Below, piece by piece: positions 1-10,157 of a DNA stretch of 64,000 bases. A model generated the notes under the pieces. It was not told where the DNA came from, ran no database searches, and worked only from the letters and a program-made list of their open reading frames with translations. Origin of the DNA: Sphingobium yanoikuyae (GTDB lineage Bacteria > Pseudomonadota > Alphaproteobacteria > Sphingomonadales > Sphingomonadaceae). The position numbers and the translations under genes were made by a program. Positions within the stretch are counted from its first letter, which is position 1. Every line of letters starts with the position of its first letter. Location of the stretch: assembly GCF_013001025.1 (NCBI RefSeq), contig NZ_CP053022.1, forward strand, positions 248,001 to 312,000, read 5' to 3'.

Positions 1-183
1 AGGATCTTCGCCATATCGGCGGCAACCCGCAGACCCTTTCGCCGGTATTGCGGGACTGGTTCGGCGGGATAGCTGGCTCGCCCGTGCGACCGCACTGAGC
101 CTCCTGATCGTATTTGGCCGCTTTTCATACAGCAATGTCGTGCTGAGCTCTGACTTCTGGGGCTGGCATATGCGAGGCAATCC
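1..183. other. No confident gene; possible tail of an upstream CDS
   Basis: One plus-strand frame is open from position 3 to a TGA at 96-98 and could be the last 31 codons of a gene that starts before the window. The short peptide matches no family I recognise. The rest, up to the inverted repeat at 184, looks like upstream sequence for phaC. Confidence 0.25.
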
Positions 184-201
184 CTCCGTAGGACTACGGA
201 G
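184..201. promoter_or_regulatory. Perfect 8-2-8 inverted repeat upstream of phaC (candidate FixJ/LuxR-type operator)
   Basis: CTCCGTAG and CTACGGAG are exact reverse complements separated by GA. The repeat lies 55 bp before the preferred phaC start at 257. Its CGTAG/CTACG core recurs in the phasin-atpD gap, upstream of the FixJ-like regulator and, as CTACTTAT, before the DUF2933 gene. Binding by that regulator is inferred, not shown. Confidence 0.5.
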
Positions 202-256
202 TGCGCAGAGGCTTCCTGCGCTTCAGGGCTTGTTGCACCGCAGCAGGAGCGAAAAT

Positions 257-2008
257 GTGCAGAGTCGAAGCAATATCCCTGACCCGTTGGACGGTCTGGC
301 CACGACGCTGGATCGGTCGAGCTTCGCCGCCATCGCGCAGCTGACTTCAGGCCAGTCGCCCGCCACTTTGGCGCAGTCTTTTTCCGACTGGTGGACGCAC
401 ATTCTCTGCTCGCCAGGCAGGCAGCTGCAGCTCGCCGCCAAGGGCGGGCGCAAGCTGATGCGGCTCGCCGACTATGCCATGCGCAGCGCATCCGGCAGCG
501 ATCCCGAGCCGGCGATCGATCCGCTGCCCCAGGATCGGCGCTTCGCCGACGCAGCCTGGAAGCGCCATCCGTTCGACCTGATCGAGCAGGCCTTCCTGCT
601 CCAGCAGCAATGGTGGCATGCCGCGACGACCGGCGTGAGCGGCGTCACCGGGCACCACGAAGCGATCGTCGAGTTCGCGACCCGCCAGATGCTCGACATG
701 GTGTCCCCGACCAATTTCATCCCGACCAACCCCGTGCTCCAGCAGCGCATCCTCGAAACCGGAGGACAATGCCTTGTCGAGGGTGCGCGATTTTTTTGCG
801 ACGACCTGGAACGCCTGGTACGCGGGGAGCCCGCAGCGGGCACGGAGGCCTATCGGGTCGGCGAGAAGGTCGCAGCCACGGCTGGCAAGGTCGTGTTTCG
901 CAACAGGGTCATGGAACTGATCCAATATGCGCCCGCAACCGAGACGGTGCGTCCGGAGCCGATACTGATCGTGCCGGCATGGATCATGAAATATTACATC
1001 CTCGACCTCTCCCCGGAAAATTCGCTCATCCGCTGGCTGGTAGGGCAGGGCTACACCGTGTTCTGCATCTCCTGGCACAATCCCGACAGCGCCGACCGCG
1101 ATCTCGACATGGAGGATTATCGCCTGCTTGGGCCGATGGCCGCCGTGGATGTCATCCAGGCGATTACCGGCACCGAGAAGATCCACGCGGCCGGCTATTG
1201 TATCGGCGGCATGCTGCTCGCCATCACCGCGGCCGCGATGGCGCGCGATGAAGATAAGCGTCTGGCGAGCGTCACGCTGTTCGCCGCCCAGACCGAGTTT
1301 AGCGAGCCGGGCGAACTTGGCCTGTTCATCGACGAGGCGGAAATCAACCTGATCGATGCGATGATGTAGGCGCGCGGCTTTCTCGACAGCAGTCAGATGG
1401 GCGGCGCCTTCCAGATGCTGCGATCCAACGATCTGGTCTGGTCGCGCATCCTCTCGACTTATCTCATGGGCGAGCGCGAGCCGATGACCGACCTCATTGC
1501 ATGGAATGCCGACGGCACCCGCATGCCCTATGCCATGCACGCGCAATATCTGCGGCGCTTGTTCCTCGACAATGACTTGGCCGAAGGGCGCTACGAGGCC
1601 GGCGGCCACCCGGTCTCGCTCTCGGGGCTGCGCATGCCGATCTTCATGGTGGGCACGGAAACCGACCACGTCGCGCCGTGGCGCTCGACCCACAAGCTCC
1701 ACATGCTGACGGGCGCGGAGATCCGCTTCGTGCTGACGAGCGGTGGCCACAATGCCGGGATCGTCTCCGAGCCCGGGCATCCTCATCGCCACTTTCGCGT
1801 CGCGACACGGATGCAGGATGGCCCGGCGCCAGGTCCCGATACCTGGCTGGAGCGGGCCGAGCTGCGCGAAGGGTCGTGGTGGCCGGAATGGAGTTCATGG
1901 CTTGGATCGCACTCGGGCAAGGCGGCCGCCCCACCGTCGATGGGCGCGCCCGAACGGAACTATCCGCCGCTCGGTGATGCCCCCGGGCGCTACGTGCTGG
2001 AGCGCTGA
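257..2008 (+). pseudogene. phaC: Polyhydroxyalkanoate synthase broken by an in-frame amber stop
   Basis: PHA synthases polymerise hydroxyacyl-CoA into storage granules. The start is placed at GTG 257 because AGGAG (245-249) sits seven bases upstream and because a longer start would run through the inverted repeat at 184-201. The N-terminal PhaC domain is followed by an alpha/beta-hydrolase domain with the lipase-like box GYCIGG; its catalytic Cys is about residue 315. TAG at 1367-1369 interrupts the frame between M-M and A-R-G-F-L, where family members normally have Trp (TGG), so one G-to-A change explains it. The same frame continues without another stop to TGA 2006-2008, about 582 codons in total, the usual PhaC length. 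The truncated 370-residue product lacks the Asp of TETDHVAPW and the His of SGGHNAG, so it should be inactive unless the amber codon is read through. It leads the maoC-pta-ackA-fabI operon. Confidence 0.85.
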
Positions 2009-2011
2009 GCC

Positions 2012-3439
2012 ATGGCCACCGCCAACCTCATCGAGAACCGCACGTTCGACGAGATCGCCGTCGGCGACACGGCCAGCCTCACCCGCACGCTGACCGCCGA
2101 CGACATCCAGCTCTTCGCGGCGGTGTCAGGCGACGTGAATCCGGCGCATCTCGACCCTGTCTATGCCGAAACGGACATGTTCCACAGGGTCATCGCTCAT
2201 GGCATGTGGGGCGCGGGGCTCATCTCGGCGATCCTGGGAACCGAGCTGCCAGGGCCCGGTGCGATCTATCTCGGCCAATCGCTTCGCTTCACCCGCCCGG
2301 TGGGCGTCGGCGACACCATCACGGCCTGCGTCACCGTCGCGCAGAAGCGCGCCGAGCATCATGTCATCGTTCTCGACTGCACCTGCGTGAACCAGAAGGG
2401 CGAGACCGTCATCAGCGGCCAGGCCGAGGTCAAGGCGCCCACCGAGAAAGTCAGCCGGCCCCGCATGCCGCTTCCCGACGTGCGGATCGCCAGCCACGAC
2501 CGCTTCCGCCAGTTGATGGCGCGCGCCAAGGACGGATCTGCGTGCGTCACGGCCGTGGTCCATCCGTGCAGCGCCGACGCCATGCGCGCAGTGGCTGAGG
2601 CCGCCGACGCCGGCATCGTCGTTCCGATTCTCATCGGCCCTGCGGCGCGTATGACGAATGCGGCGAAGGACGCCGGTGTCGATATTGCGGCCTTCCGGGT
2701 GATCGACGTCCCGCACAGCCACGCCGCCGCCGCCGAAGCCGTCGCGCGCGTGCGGGCCGGCGAAGCCGCGCTGCTGATGAAGGGCTCGCTTCATACTGAC
2801 GAGCTCATGGGCGCGGTCGTATCGTCCGACACGGGCCTTCGGACCGAACGCAGGATCAGCCACGCCTATGTGATGGACGTGCCCGGCTATCCGCGCCCGC
2901 TCATCATCACCGACGCCGCGATCAACATCGAGCCGACGCTTGAGGACAAGGCCGACATCGCGCGCAACGCGATCGACCTTGCCCATGTGATCAGGATCGA
3001 ACAGCCCAGGGTCGCGATCCTCGCCGCCGTCGAAACGGTCAATCCGAAAATGCGCACCACATTGGATGCCGCGGCGCTCTGCAAGATGGCGGACCGGGGC
3101 CAGATCGAAGGCGCGCTGCTCGATGGCCCGCTCGCCCTCGATAATGCGATCAGCGAGGCGGCCGTGCGCGAGAAAAGTATCGTCTCGCCGGTCGCCGGCC
3201 AGGCGGACATCCTGCTGGTGCCCGATCTGGAGGCCGGCAACATGCTCGCAAAGCAGCTGACCTTCCTGGGCGGCGCCGATGCCGCAGGCGTGGTGCTCGG
3301 CGCGCGCGTTCCGATCATCCTCACCAGCCGGGCAGACAGCGTGCGCACGCGCCTCGCCTCCTGCGCGCTCGCGGTGCTGCTGGCGCGGGCTGCGACCAAG
3401 GCGGCTCCCGGCGTTGCGGGACAGCGCCGCGATGGCTGA
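2012..3439 (+). CDS. Bifunctional MaoC-like enoyl-CoA hydratase / phosphate acetyl(butyryl)transferase
   Basis: This 475-residue protein is a fusion. Residues 1 to about 145 form a MaoC hot-dog hydratase with the D-V-N-P-A-H active-site signature. Residues about 155-470 are a phosphate acetyl/butyryltransferase, which converts acyl-CoA plus phosphate to acyl-phosphate. Such fusions are known next to acetate kinase. The gene starts three bases after phaC ends and overlaps ackA by 8 bp, so translation is probably coupled. With AckA it would make ATP from acetyl-CoA or from acyl-CoA released by polyhydroxyalkanoate breakdown. The hydratase half may supply or use hydroxyacyl-CoA monomers. The exact acyl chain length cannot be read from the sequence. 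Confidence 0.9.
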   Translation: MATANLIENRTFDEIAVGDTASLTRTLTADDIQLFAAVSGDVNPAHLDPVYAETDMFHRVIAHGMWGAGLISAILGTELPGPGAIYLGQSLRFTRPVGVGDTITACVTVAQKRAEHHVIVLDCTCVNQKGETVISGQAEVKAPTEKVSRPRMPLPDVRIASHDRFRQLMARAKDGSACVTAVVHPCSADAMRAVAEAADAGIVVPILIGPAARMTNAAKDAGVDIAAFRVIDVPHSHAAAAEAVARVRAGEAALLMKGSLHTDELMGAVVSSDTGLRTERRISHAYVMDVPGYPRPLIITDAAINIEPTLEDKADIARNAIDLAHVIRIEQPRVAILAAVETVNPKMRTTLDAAALCKMADRGQIEGALLDGPLALDNAISEAAVREKSIVSPVAGQADILLVPDLEAGNMLAKQLTFLGGADAAGVVLGARVPIILTSRADSVRTRLASCALAVLLARAATKAAPGVAGQRRDG

Positions 3440-4622
3440 AATCCTATGCCTCAACGCCGGTTCGTCGAGCCTTAAGTTCGCGCTCTACGCCGAGCCGGGC
3501 ACTGATGAGCCCTCTTTGCTGGCGAGCGGCAAGATCGAGAATATCGGCCTTGAGCCGCACCTGATCGCGCGCGATGCGAAGGGGGATGTCCTTGCCGAGC
3601 GGCGCTGGACGAAAGACGGCACGATCACGCACGAGACGCTGCTCGAGGATTTGCTGCGGGAGATCGAAGCCTCGGTCGGCGACGATCTGATCGCGGTAGG
3701 ACATCGGATCGTTCATGGCGGCACCGACTATTCAGCGCCGGCGCGGGTCGACGCGCCACTCCTCGCCGCGCTCGAGGCGCTTTGCCCACTGGCGCCATTG
3801 CATCAGCCCCATAATCTCGCCGCGGTCCGCGCCGTCTCCAGGCTGCGCCCCGCTGTGCTGCAAGTCGCCTGCTTCGACACCGGCTTCCATCATGGCCAGC
3901 CCCCGATCGCGACGCGCCTCGCGCTGCCGCGCGCGCTTGGCGAAGAGGGCATGCGGCGCTACGGTTTTCACGGCATCTCCTACGAATATATCGCGCGGCA
4001 GCTGCGTTTGATCGATCCCGATACAGGCGGTGGCCGCACGATCGCCGCGCATCTCGGCAACGGGGCCAGCCTTTGCGCGATGGCCGGGGGGCGCAGCATC
4101 GACACGACGATGGGGTTCACCGCGCTCGACGGGCTGGTGATGGGCACGCGCTGCGGCGCGCTCGACCCGGGCGCGGTGCTCTATCTTTTTCAGCAGAAGG
4201 GCATGACGGCGCGCGAAGTCGAGCATCTCCTCTACAGCGAGTCCGGCCTTTTGGGCGTGTCCGGCATCTCCAGCGACATGCGCGCGCTTCTCGGCAGCGA
4301 AACGCCCGCCGCTGGGGAAGCGATCGAGCTCTTCGTCTGGCAGATCGCGCGCCAGGCCGGCGCTCTCGCGTCCTCGCTCGGGGGTCTCGACACATTCGTG
4401 TTCACTGCCGGGATCGGCGAGAATGCGCCTGAAATCCGCGCCCGCGTCGCCGGTCGGCTCGGCTGGCTCGGCGTGGACCTCGACGCGGACGCGAACCTCC
4501 GAGGAGATGCAGTCATCAGCGCGCCGTCCAGCCGTGTCGCCGTCCGCGTCATCCCGACCGATGAGGAGAGGATGATCGCCATCCACACCGCCGATCTTCT
4601 GCGTGAGGAGCCGAAACCATGA
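3432..4622 (+). CDS. ackA: Acetate kinase
   Basis: The 396-residue product has the family landmarks in order: NAGSSSLKF at the N-terminus, GHRIVHGG, FDTGFHHGQP, HLGNGASL followed by the SIDTTMGFTALDG segment, and FTAGIGENA near the C-terminus. It transfers phosphate from acetyl-phosphate to ADP in the cytoplasm, giving substrate-level ATP. ATG 3432 is chosen because it gives normal family length and sits in an 8-bp overlap with the upstream phosphotransacetylase gene; a longer upstream frame is only the shadow of that gene. The stop overlaps the fabI start as ATGA. The gene looks intact. Confidence 0.95.
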   Translation: MAEILCLNAGSSSLKFALYAEPGTDEPSLLASGKIENIGLEPHLIARDAKGDVLAERRWTKDGTITHETLLEDLLREIEASVGDDLIAVGHRIVHGGTDYSAPARVDAPLLAALEALCPLAPLHQPHNLAAVRAVSRLRPAVLQVACFDTGFHHGQPPIATRLALPRALGEEGMRRYGFHGISYEYIARQLRLIDPDTGGGRTIAAHLGNGASLCAMAGGRSIDTTMGFTALDGLVMGTRCGALDPGAVLYLFQQKGMTAREVEHLLYSESGLLGVSGISSDMRALLGSETPAAGEAIELFVWQIARQAGALASSLGGLDTFVFTAGIGENAPEIRARVAGRLGWLGVDLDADANLRGDAVISAPSSRVAVRVIPTDEERMIAIHTADLLREEPKP

Positions 4623-5392
4623 AACCTCTCGTCGATCTTACTGGCAAGCGCGGCCTGGTGATCGGTATCGCCAACGCGCATAGCATCGCGGCGGGTTGCG
4701 CCCAGGCCTTTCACGACTGTGGCGCGAGACTGGCGGCGACCTATCTCAACGGAAAGGCCGAGCCGTTCGTGGCGCCCGTCGCGGAGACCCTGGGAGTCGA
4801 ATGGCTCGCCGCGTGCGATGTCCGGGTGCCGGGCGAACTGGAGGCCCTGTTCGAGCGGGTGAAGTCCGAATGGGGCGGCCTCGATTTCCTGCTTCACTCG
4901 ATCGCTTTCGCGCCGAAGGAGGATTTGCACGGCCGCGTCGTCGACAGCTCGGCCGAAGGCCTCGCGCTGGCGATGGACGTCTCGTGCCACAGCTTCCTGC
5001 GCATGGCGCGTCTCGCCGAGCCGCTGATGTCGGATGGCGGCTGCCTGCTGTGCGTCACCTTCTACGGGTCGGAGCGGGTGGTCGAGCACTACAACCTGAT
5101 GGGGCCGGTCAAAGCGGCCCTCGAAAGCGCGACCCGCTATGTCGCGGCTGAGCTTGGCCCCAAGGGCATTCGCGCCCATGCGATCTCGCCAGGCCCGATC
5201 GCGACCCGCGCTGCCAGCGGCATCGACCGCTTCGACGAGCTGCTCGAACGGGCCGCGGCGACGGTCCCGCAGCACCAGCTCGTGACCATCGAGGATGTCG
5301 GAGGGCTCGCCGCCTTTCTGGTGAGCGATGCCGGCCGCCATATCACCGGCACGATCATTCCGGTCGATGGCGGTCAGCACCTGCTCGGCTAG
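4619..5392 (+). CDS. fabI: Enoyl-ACP reductase, FabI type (NADH-dependent SDR)
   Basis: A 257-residue short-chain dehydrogenase. It opens with the FabI-type nucleotide motif GLVIGIANAHSIAAG and has the catalytic Y-x6-K in HYNLMGPVK preceded by the FYGSERV segment, with the C-terminal VDGGQHLLG. FabI reduces enoyl-ACP in fatty-acid synthesis. It is a second-copy type gene in an energy and storage operon, overlapping ackA by 4 bp (ATGA), so its role may be redox balancing or membrane lipid supply under low respiration (inference). It is the last gene of the phaC-led operon and meets the phasin gene convergently. Confidence 0.85.
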   Translation: MKPLVDLTGKRGLVIGIANAHSIAAGCAQAFHDCGARLAATYLNGKAEPFVAPVAETLGVEWLAACDVRVPGELEALFERVKSEWGGLDFLLHSIAFAPKEDLHGRVVDSSAEGLALAMDVSCHSFLRMARLAEPLMSDGGCLLCVTFYGSERVVEHYNLMGPVKAALESATRYVAAELGPKGIRAHAISPGPIATRAASGIDRFDELLERAAATVPQHQLVTIEDVGGLAAFLVSDAGRHITGTIIPVDGGQHLLG

Positions 5393-5419
5393 GGCGGCTC
5401 GCCGCGATCGGGGGCTATC

Positions 5420-5839
5420 CTATTTGTCGCTGGTGGCCTGCTTCTCGCCGTCGCCCGGGCTTTTCTGCCCGAACCATGGTCCGACAATGGCAGCAAAGGC
5501 ATCCAGCGCCCCGGGAGCCGTCGGAGCGCTCGCGACGGCCTGCCAGGCCTGCTGCCATTCCTCGAACGCCGATCTTGTGCCGGCAATCATATGCTCGCGG
5601 ACCGTGGCCATGTCCTCGAACAGTGCCCGCGGTCCGGCCGGGCTGACCGCGCCGGCGTCCGACGTCTTGTCCGTCGCGCCCGCAATCGAGGCACGCGCCT
5701 CTTCGGCGAAGCGGCCGGCGGCGCGGTTGCCGACCTCGAGCGACTCTTCGCCACCTTTCCGGGCGACTTCGGCGAGCTTCAGCATCAGGCCGACATTCGC
5801 TTTGGCGAGCGCGGCGAATTGATCAACGGGATAGGGCAT
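5420..5839 (-). CDS. Phasin family protein (PHA granule-associated)
   Basis: A 139-residue, mostly helical protein with the phasin pattern near the start (FAALAKANVGLMLKLAEVAR) and amphipathic helices with Glu/Ala-rich heptads. It has no signal peptide or membrane segment. Phasins coat polyhydroxyalkanoate granules. It is transcribed towards fabI and away from the N-ATPase operon. Its promoter region is the shared gap 5840-6114, which holds CTACGTAT at 5963 and CTACCCGT at 6052. An apparently intact phasin beside a disrupted phaC implies another synthase elsewhere or a recent phaC mutation. Confidence 0.8.
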   Translation of the reverse strand: MPYPVDQFAALAKANVGLMLKLAEVARKGGEESLEVGNRAAGRFAEEARASIAGATDKTSDAGAVSPAGPRALFEDMATVREHMIAGTRSAFEEWQQAWQAVASAPTAPGALDAFAAIVGPWFGQKSPGDGEKQATSDK

Positions 5840-5962
5840 GAAACGGTGAACCTTTCTCTTCGCGTTTGAGCTCTGGCATATCGGGCATAGCGCCCTGGCC
5901 TGAGGCCCATCGCGTCGCGCCGCCGTTATTCGGCGAGGCTGAATCAGAGAGAATCGGTAACT

Positions 5963-5970
5963 CTACGTAT
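5963..5970 (-). promoter_or_regulatory. FixJ-box-like site CTACGTAT between phasin and atpD
   Basis: The reverse complement, ATACGTAG, matches seven of eight positions of the Sinorhizobium FixJ element GTAMGTAG as I recall it. It lies in the divergent gap between the phasin gene (5839) and atpD (6115). A related CTACCCGT is at 6052-6059. Apart from these sites I see no gene in the gap 5840-6114. Confidence 0.45.
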
Positions 5971-6090
5971 GCCGAATCTGCGGCTTGCCTGCGACGCTCA
6001 GCCAATGCACTTTTGGCTTGTCGTCCATGTCGTGCCCGCGGGCAGCGACTTCTACCCGTCCCGTCATGATCGCGGCACGGTCGGGCATGA

Positions 6091-7930
<1,840 letters not shown>

Positions 7931-7934
<4 letters not shown>

Positions 7935-8206
7935 CCGCGGACAAGCCCGAGCAGCCGATCGTCGAAGCCATCCGGACCCGCGCGGAACGGCGGCGGCTTG
8001 CGCAGCGGCTTCCTTCCGTCGCCCACAATCTCGGCCAGATCGGCGTGCTCGGCTGGCAGATCGTCCTGCCCGCGCTGGTCGGTCTCGCGATCGGCCGCTG
8101 GCTCGACCACCGGCTGGATAGCGGCATCTTCTGGACCGCGCCGCTCCTGCTCGTCGGGCTCGCCCTCGGCTGCTGGTCGGGCTGGCGCTGGATGCACCGG
8201 CAATGA
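7931..8206 (+). CDS. atpQ: N-ATPase AtpQ/AtpZ-like membrane subunit
   Basis: A 91-residue protein with a charged N-terminus and two predicted membrane helices (about residues 40-58 and 65-84), the AtpI/AtpZ-like arrangement used in N-ATPase operons. Related proteins assist rotor assembly or Mg/Ca handling, but the role in N-ATPases is not settled. It starts with GTG overlapping the atpC stop and overlaps atpR by 4 bp. Confidence 0.75.
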
Positions 8207-8469
8207 GCCAGCTCTCCCCCATCCTGTTCCTGGCCCTCGGATTTGCGGTCGGCCTCGCCCATTTCGCGGCCATCGCCAGAGAAGCCGACCTCGTCACCCA
8301 TGGCGGCCCGGCATCGCGCGCGATCCTGCTCAGGCTCGGGCGTCTCGCCGTCACTATTCTGGTTCTCGTCATCGCCAGCCGGCAAGGGTGGCCGGCGCTT
8401 CTTGCCGCTACAACCGGCTTCATGGGCGGGCGCCAGATCATGCTCCACCGGCTCGGAGGCGCCCGATGA
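8203..8469 (+). CDS. atpR: N-ATPase AtpR-like membrane subunit
   Basis: An 88-residue protein with up to three hydrophobic segments, the first right at the N-terminus. It sits between atpQ and subunit a, exactly where AtpR is found in N-ATPase operons. In this family AtpR is thought to interact with the c ring. Both ends overlap neighbours by 4 bp, which signals tight translational coupling. Confidence 0.75.
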   Translation: MSQLSPILFLALGFAVGLAHFAAIAREADLVTHGGPASRAILLRLGRLAVTILVLVIASRQGWPALLAATTGFMGGRQIMLHRLGGAR

Positions 8470-9167
8470 AATTCGCGTCACCACTTGAAAGCCATGTGCT
8501 GTTCGCGATCGGTCCGGTGCCGATCAGCCAGCCGGTCGCCACGACCTGGGGCATCATGGCCGTCCTTACAATCGGAAGCTGGTTGCTGACCCGCCGCCTT
8601 GCGTTCCGCCCAACCCGAGCCCAAGCGGCGCTCGAGCTGGTCGTCGAGACCATCGCCGGCCAGATCCGCGAGACGATGGAGGCGGAGCCGCGGCGTTATC
8701 TGCCGCTGATCGGCACGCTGTTCCTGTTCCTGCTGGTCGCCAACTGGTCGTCGCTGATCCCCGGCGTCGAGCCGCCGACCGCGACCCTCGAAACCGACGC
8801 GGCGCTTGCGCTGATCGTCTTCGGCGCAACGCTCTGGTTCGGCGTCCGCGCGCTCGGGCCCAGGGCCTATCTCGCGACCTTCGCACGCCCCTCGATCCTG
8901 CTCGCCCCGCTCAATATCGTCGAGCTCTTCACCCGCAGCTTCTCGCTGATGGTGCGCCTGTTCGGCAACGTCATGAGCGGCGTCTTCATGATCGGCGTCG
9001 TGCTGAGCCTCGCCGGGCTGCTCGTCCCGATCCCGCTCATGGCGCTCGAAATGCTGACCGGCGCGGTCCAGGCCTACATTTTCGGCGCGCTCGCCATGGT
9101 CTTTATCGGGAGCGCTATCAGCGAGAACGGCGCCCGCCCGCCATCCAAACAGGAGTCCCCCGCATGA
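8466..9167 (+). CDS. atpB: N-type F-ATPase subunit a
   Basis: A 233-residue integral membrane subunit with five or so hydrophobic segments. The conserved stator arginine is in SLMVRLFGNVMSG (about residue 164), and the C-terminal helix has the VQAYIFGALAMVFIG motif. ATG 8466 is chosen because it overlaps the atpR stop (ATGA) and gives normal length. With the c ring it forms the ion half-channels. Confidence 0.92.
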   Translation: MKFASPLESHVLFAIGPVPISQPVATTWGIMAVLTIGSWLLTRRLAFRPTRAQAALELVVETIAGQIRETMEAEPRRYLPLIGTLFLFLLVANWSSLIPGVEPPTATLETDAALALIVFGATLWFGVRALGPRAYLATFARPSILLAPLNIVELFTRSFSLMVRLFGNVMSGVFMIGVVLSLAGLLVPIPLMALEMLTGAVQAYIFGALAMVFIGSAISENGARPPSKQESPA

Positions 9168-9406
9168 ACTGGATCCATCTCGCCAGCATCCTCGGCGCCG
9201 CTTTCGCGATCTCGATCGGCGCAATCGCCCCGGCGCTCGGGCAGGGCAGGGCCGTCGCCGCCGCGATGGACGCGATCGCGCGCCAGCCCGAAGCCGCCAA
9301 CACCGTCTCGCGCACGCTGTTCGTGGGCCTCGCGATGATCGAGACGATGGCGATCTACTGCCTCGTGATCGCGCTGCTGCTGCTCTTCGCCAACCCGTTC
9401 GCCTGA
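9164..9406 (+). CDS. atpE: N-type F-ATPase subunit c with sodium-type ligands
   Basis: An 80-residue two-helix proteolipid. By alignment from memory with the Ilyobacter tartaricus c subunit, it keeps Pro and Gln of the P-x3-Q motif (PALGQ, Q32 equivalent). It also keeps the ion-binding Glu followed by a hydroxyl residue (ETMAIY: E65 with Thr at the S66 position) and the Tyr of Y70. The T67 position is Met. These ligands are the signature of sodium binding, so the rotor probably carries Na+; this is inferred, not measured. It follows atpB with a 4-bp overlap. Confidence 0.9.
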   Translation: MNWIHLASILGAAFAISIGAIAPALGQGRAVAAAMDAIARQPEAANTVSRTLFVGLAMIETMAIYCLVIALLLLFANPFA

Positions 9407-9407
9407 C

Positions 9408-10157
9408 ATGCGGATCGACTGGTGGACGCTCGCGCTGCAGGCGGTCAATGTCCTCATCCTCGTGTGGCTGCTCGGACGCTTCCTGTTCCGTCCGGTGATG
9501 GATGCCATCGCTGCCCGCCAGGCATCGGCCCAGGCGCTGCTCGACGAAGCGCGGGAGGCAAAGGACCGGGCACAGGCCGAAGCGCAGGCGCTCAAGACGC
9601 AGAATGACGGCTTCGTCGCGGATGCGGCGGCTCGCCGCGCCGAGATCCGGACCGAGGCCGAAGCGGAGCGCCAGCGCCTCCTCGCGCAGGCCAGGCTCGA
9701 GGCGGACGCCGTCGTCGAGCAAGGCCATGCGGCGATCGATGCCGAACGCGGGCGGGTGGCGGCGCAGTGGCGGGAAAAGGCAGCGAGCCTCGCCGCCTCG
9801 ATGGCAGGCACGTTGCTCGCTCGTCTCCCGCCCGAGCAGACGGTGCAGGCCATGGTCGACGCGCTCAAGGCGCGGCTCGGGGACCTTTCCGAGGCGGATC
9901 GCCGCAGCCTGGCGGCCGCCGGGCCCGTCACCGTCGCGACGCCCGCGCCGCTGACGGCCGATCTGCAGACGCAGGTAGCGCGCGCGCTTGGCGAAATCCT
10001 GCCGGATACCGCGACCCCGATCTTCGCGGTCGATCCAGATCTCATCGCCGGCGCGGAGCTTCGCACGCCCCACGCCGTCGTGCGCAACAGCTGGCGCGCC
10101 GATCTCGACGCCATGGTGGAGAGCCTCAATGAGGACAATCATGCCCGGATCGCCTGA
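9408..10157 (+). CDS. atpF: N-type F-ATPase subunit b with delta-like C-terminal domain
   Basis: A 249-residue protein, much longer than a normal b subunit. One N-terminal membrane helix (about 5-25) is followed by a long Glu/Ala/Arg-rich stalk helix (about 35-145). The last 80 residues resemble the C-terminal domain of subunit delta: a [11 protein letters not shown] strand, then a [11 protein letters not shown] segment like the delta VDPSLIGG motif. The operon has no separate delta gene, so this fused tail probably docks the stalk on F1. It overlaps atpA by 17 bp. Confidence 0.85.
   Translation: MRIDWWTLALQAVNVLILVWLLGRFLFRPVMDAIAARQASAQALLDEAREAKDRAQAEAQALKTQNDGFVADAAARRAEIRTEAEAERQRLLAQARLEADAVVEQGHAAIDAERGRVAAQWREKAASLAASMAGTLLARLPPEQTVQAMVDALKARLGDLSEADRRSLAAAGPVTVATPAPLTADLQTQVARALGEILPDTATPIFAVDPDLIAGAELRTPHAVVRNSWRADLDAMVESLNEDNHARIA

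Noticed and set aside
347..1792. Long minus-strand open frame opposite phaC
   Set aside because: It has no family similarity and mirrors the GC-rich codons of phaC; the plus frame carries PhaC motifs on both sides of the stop.
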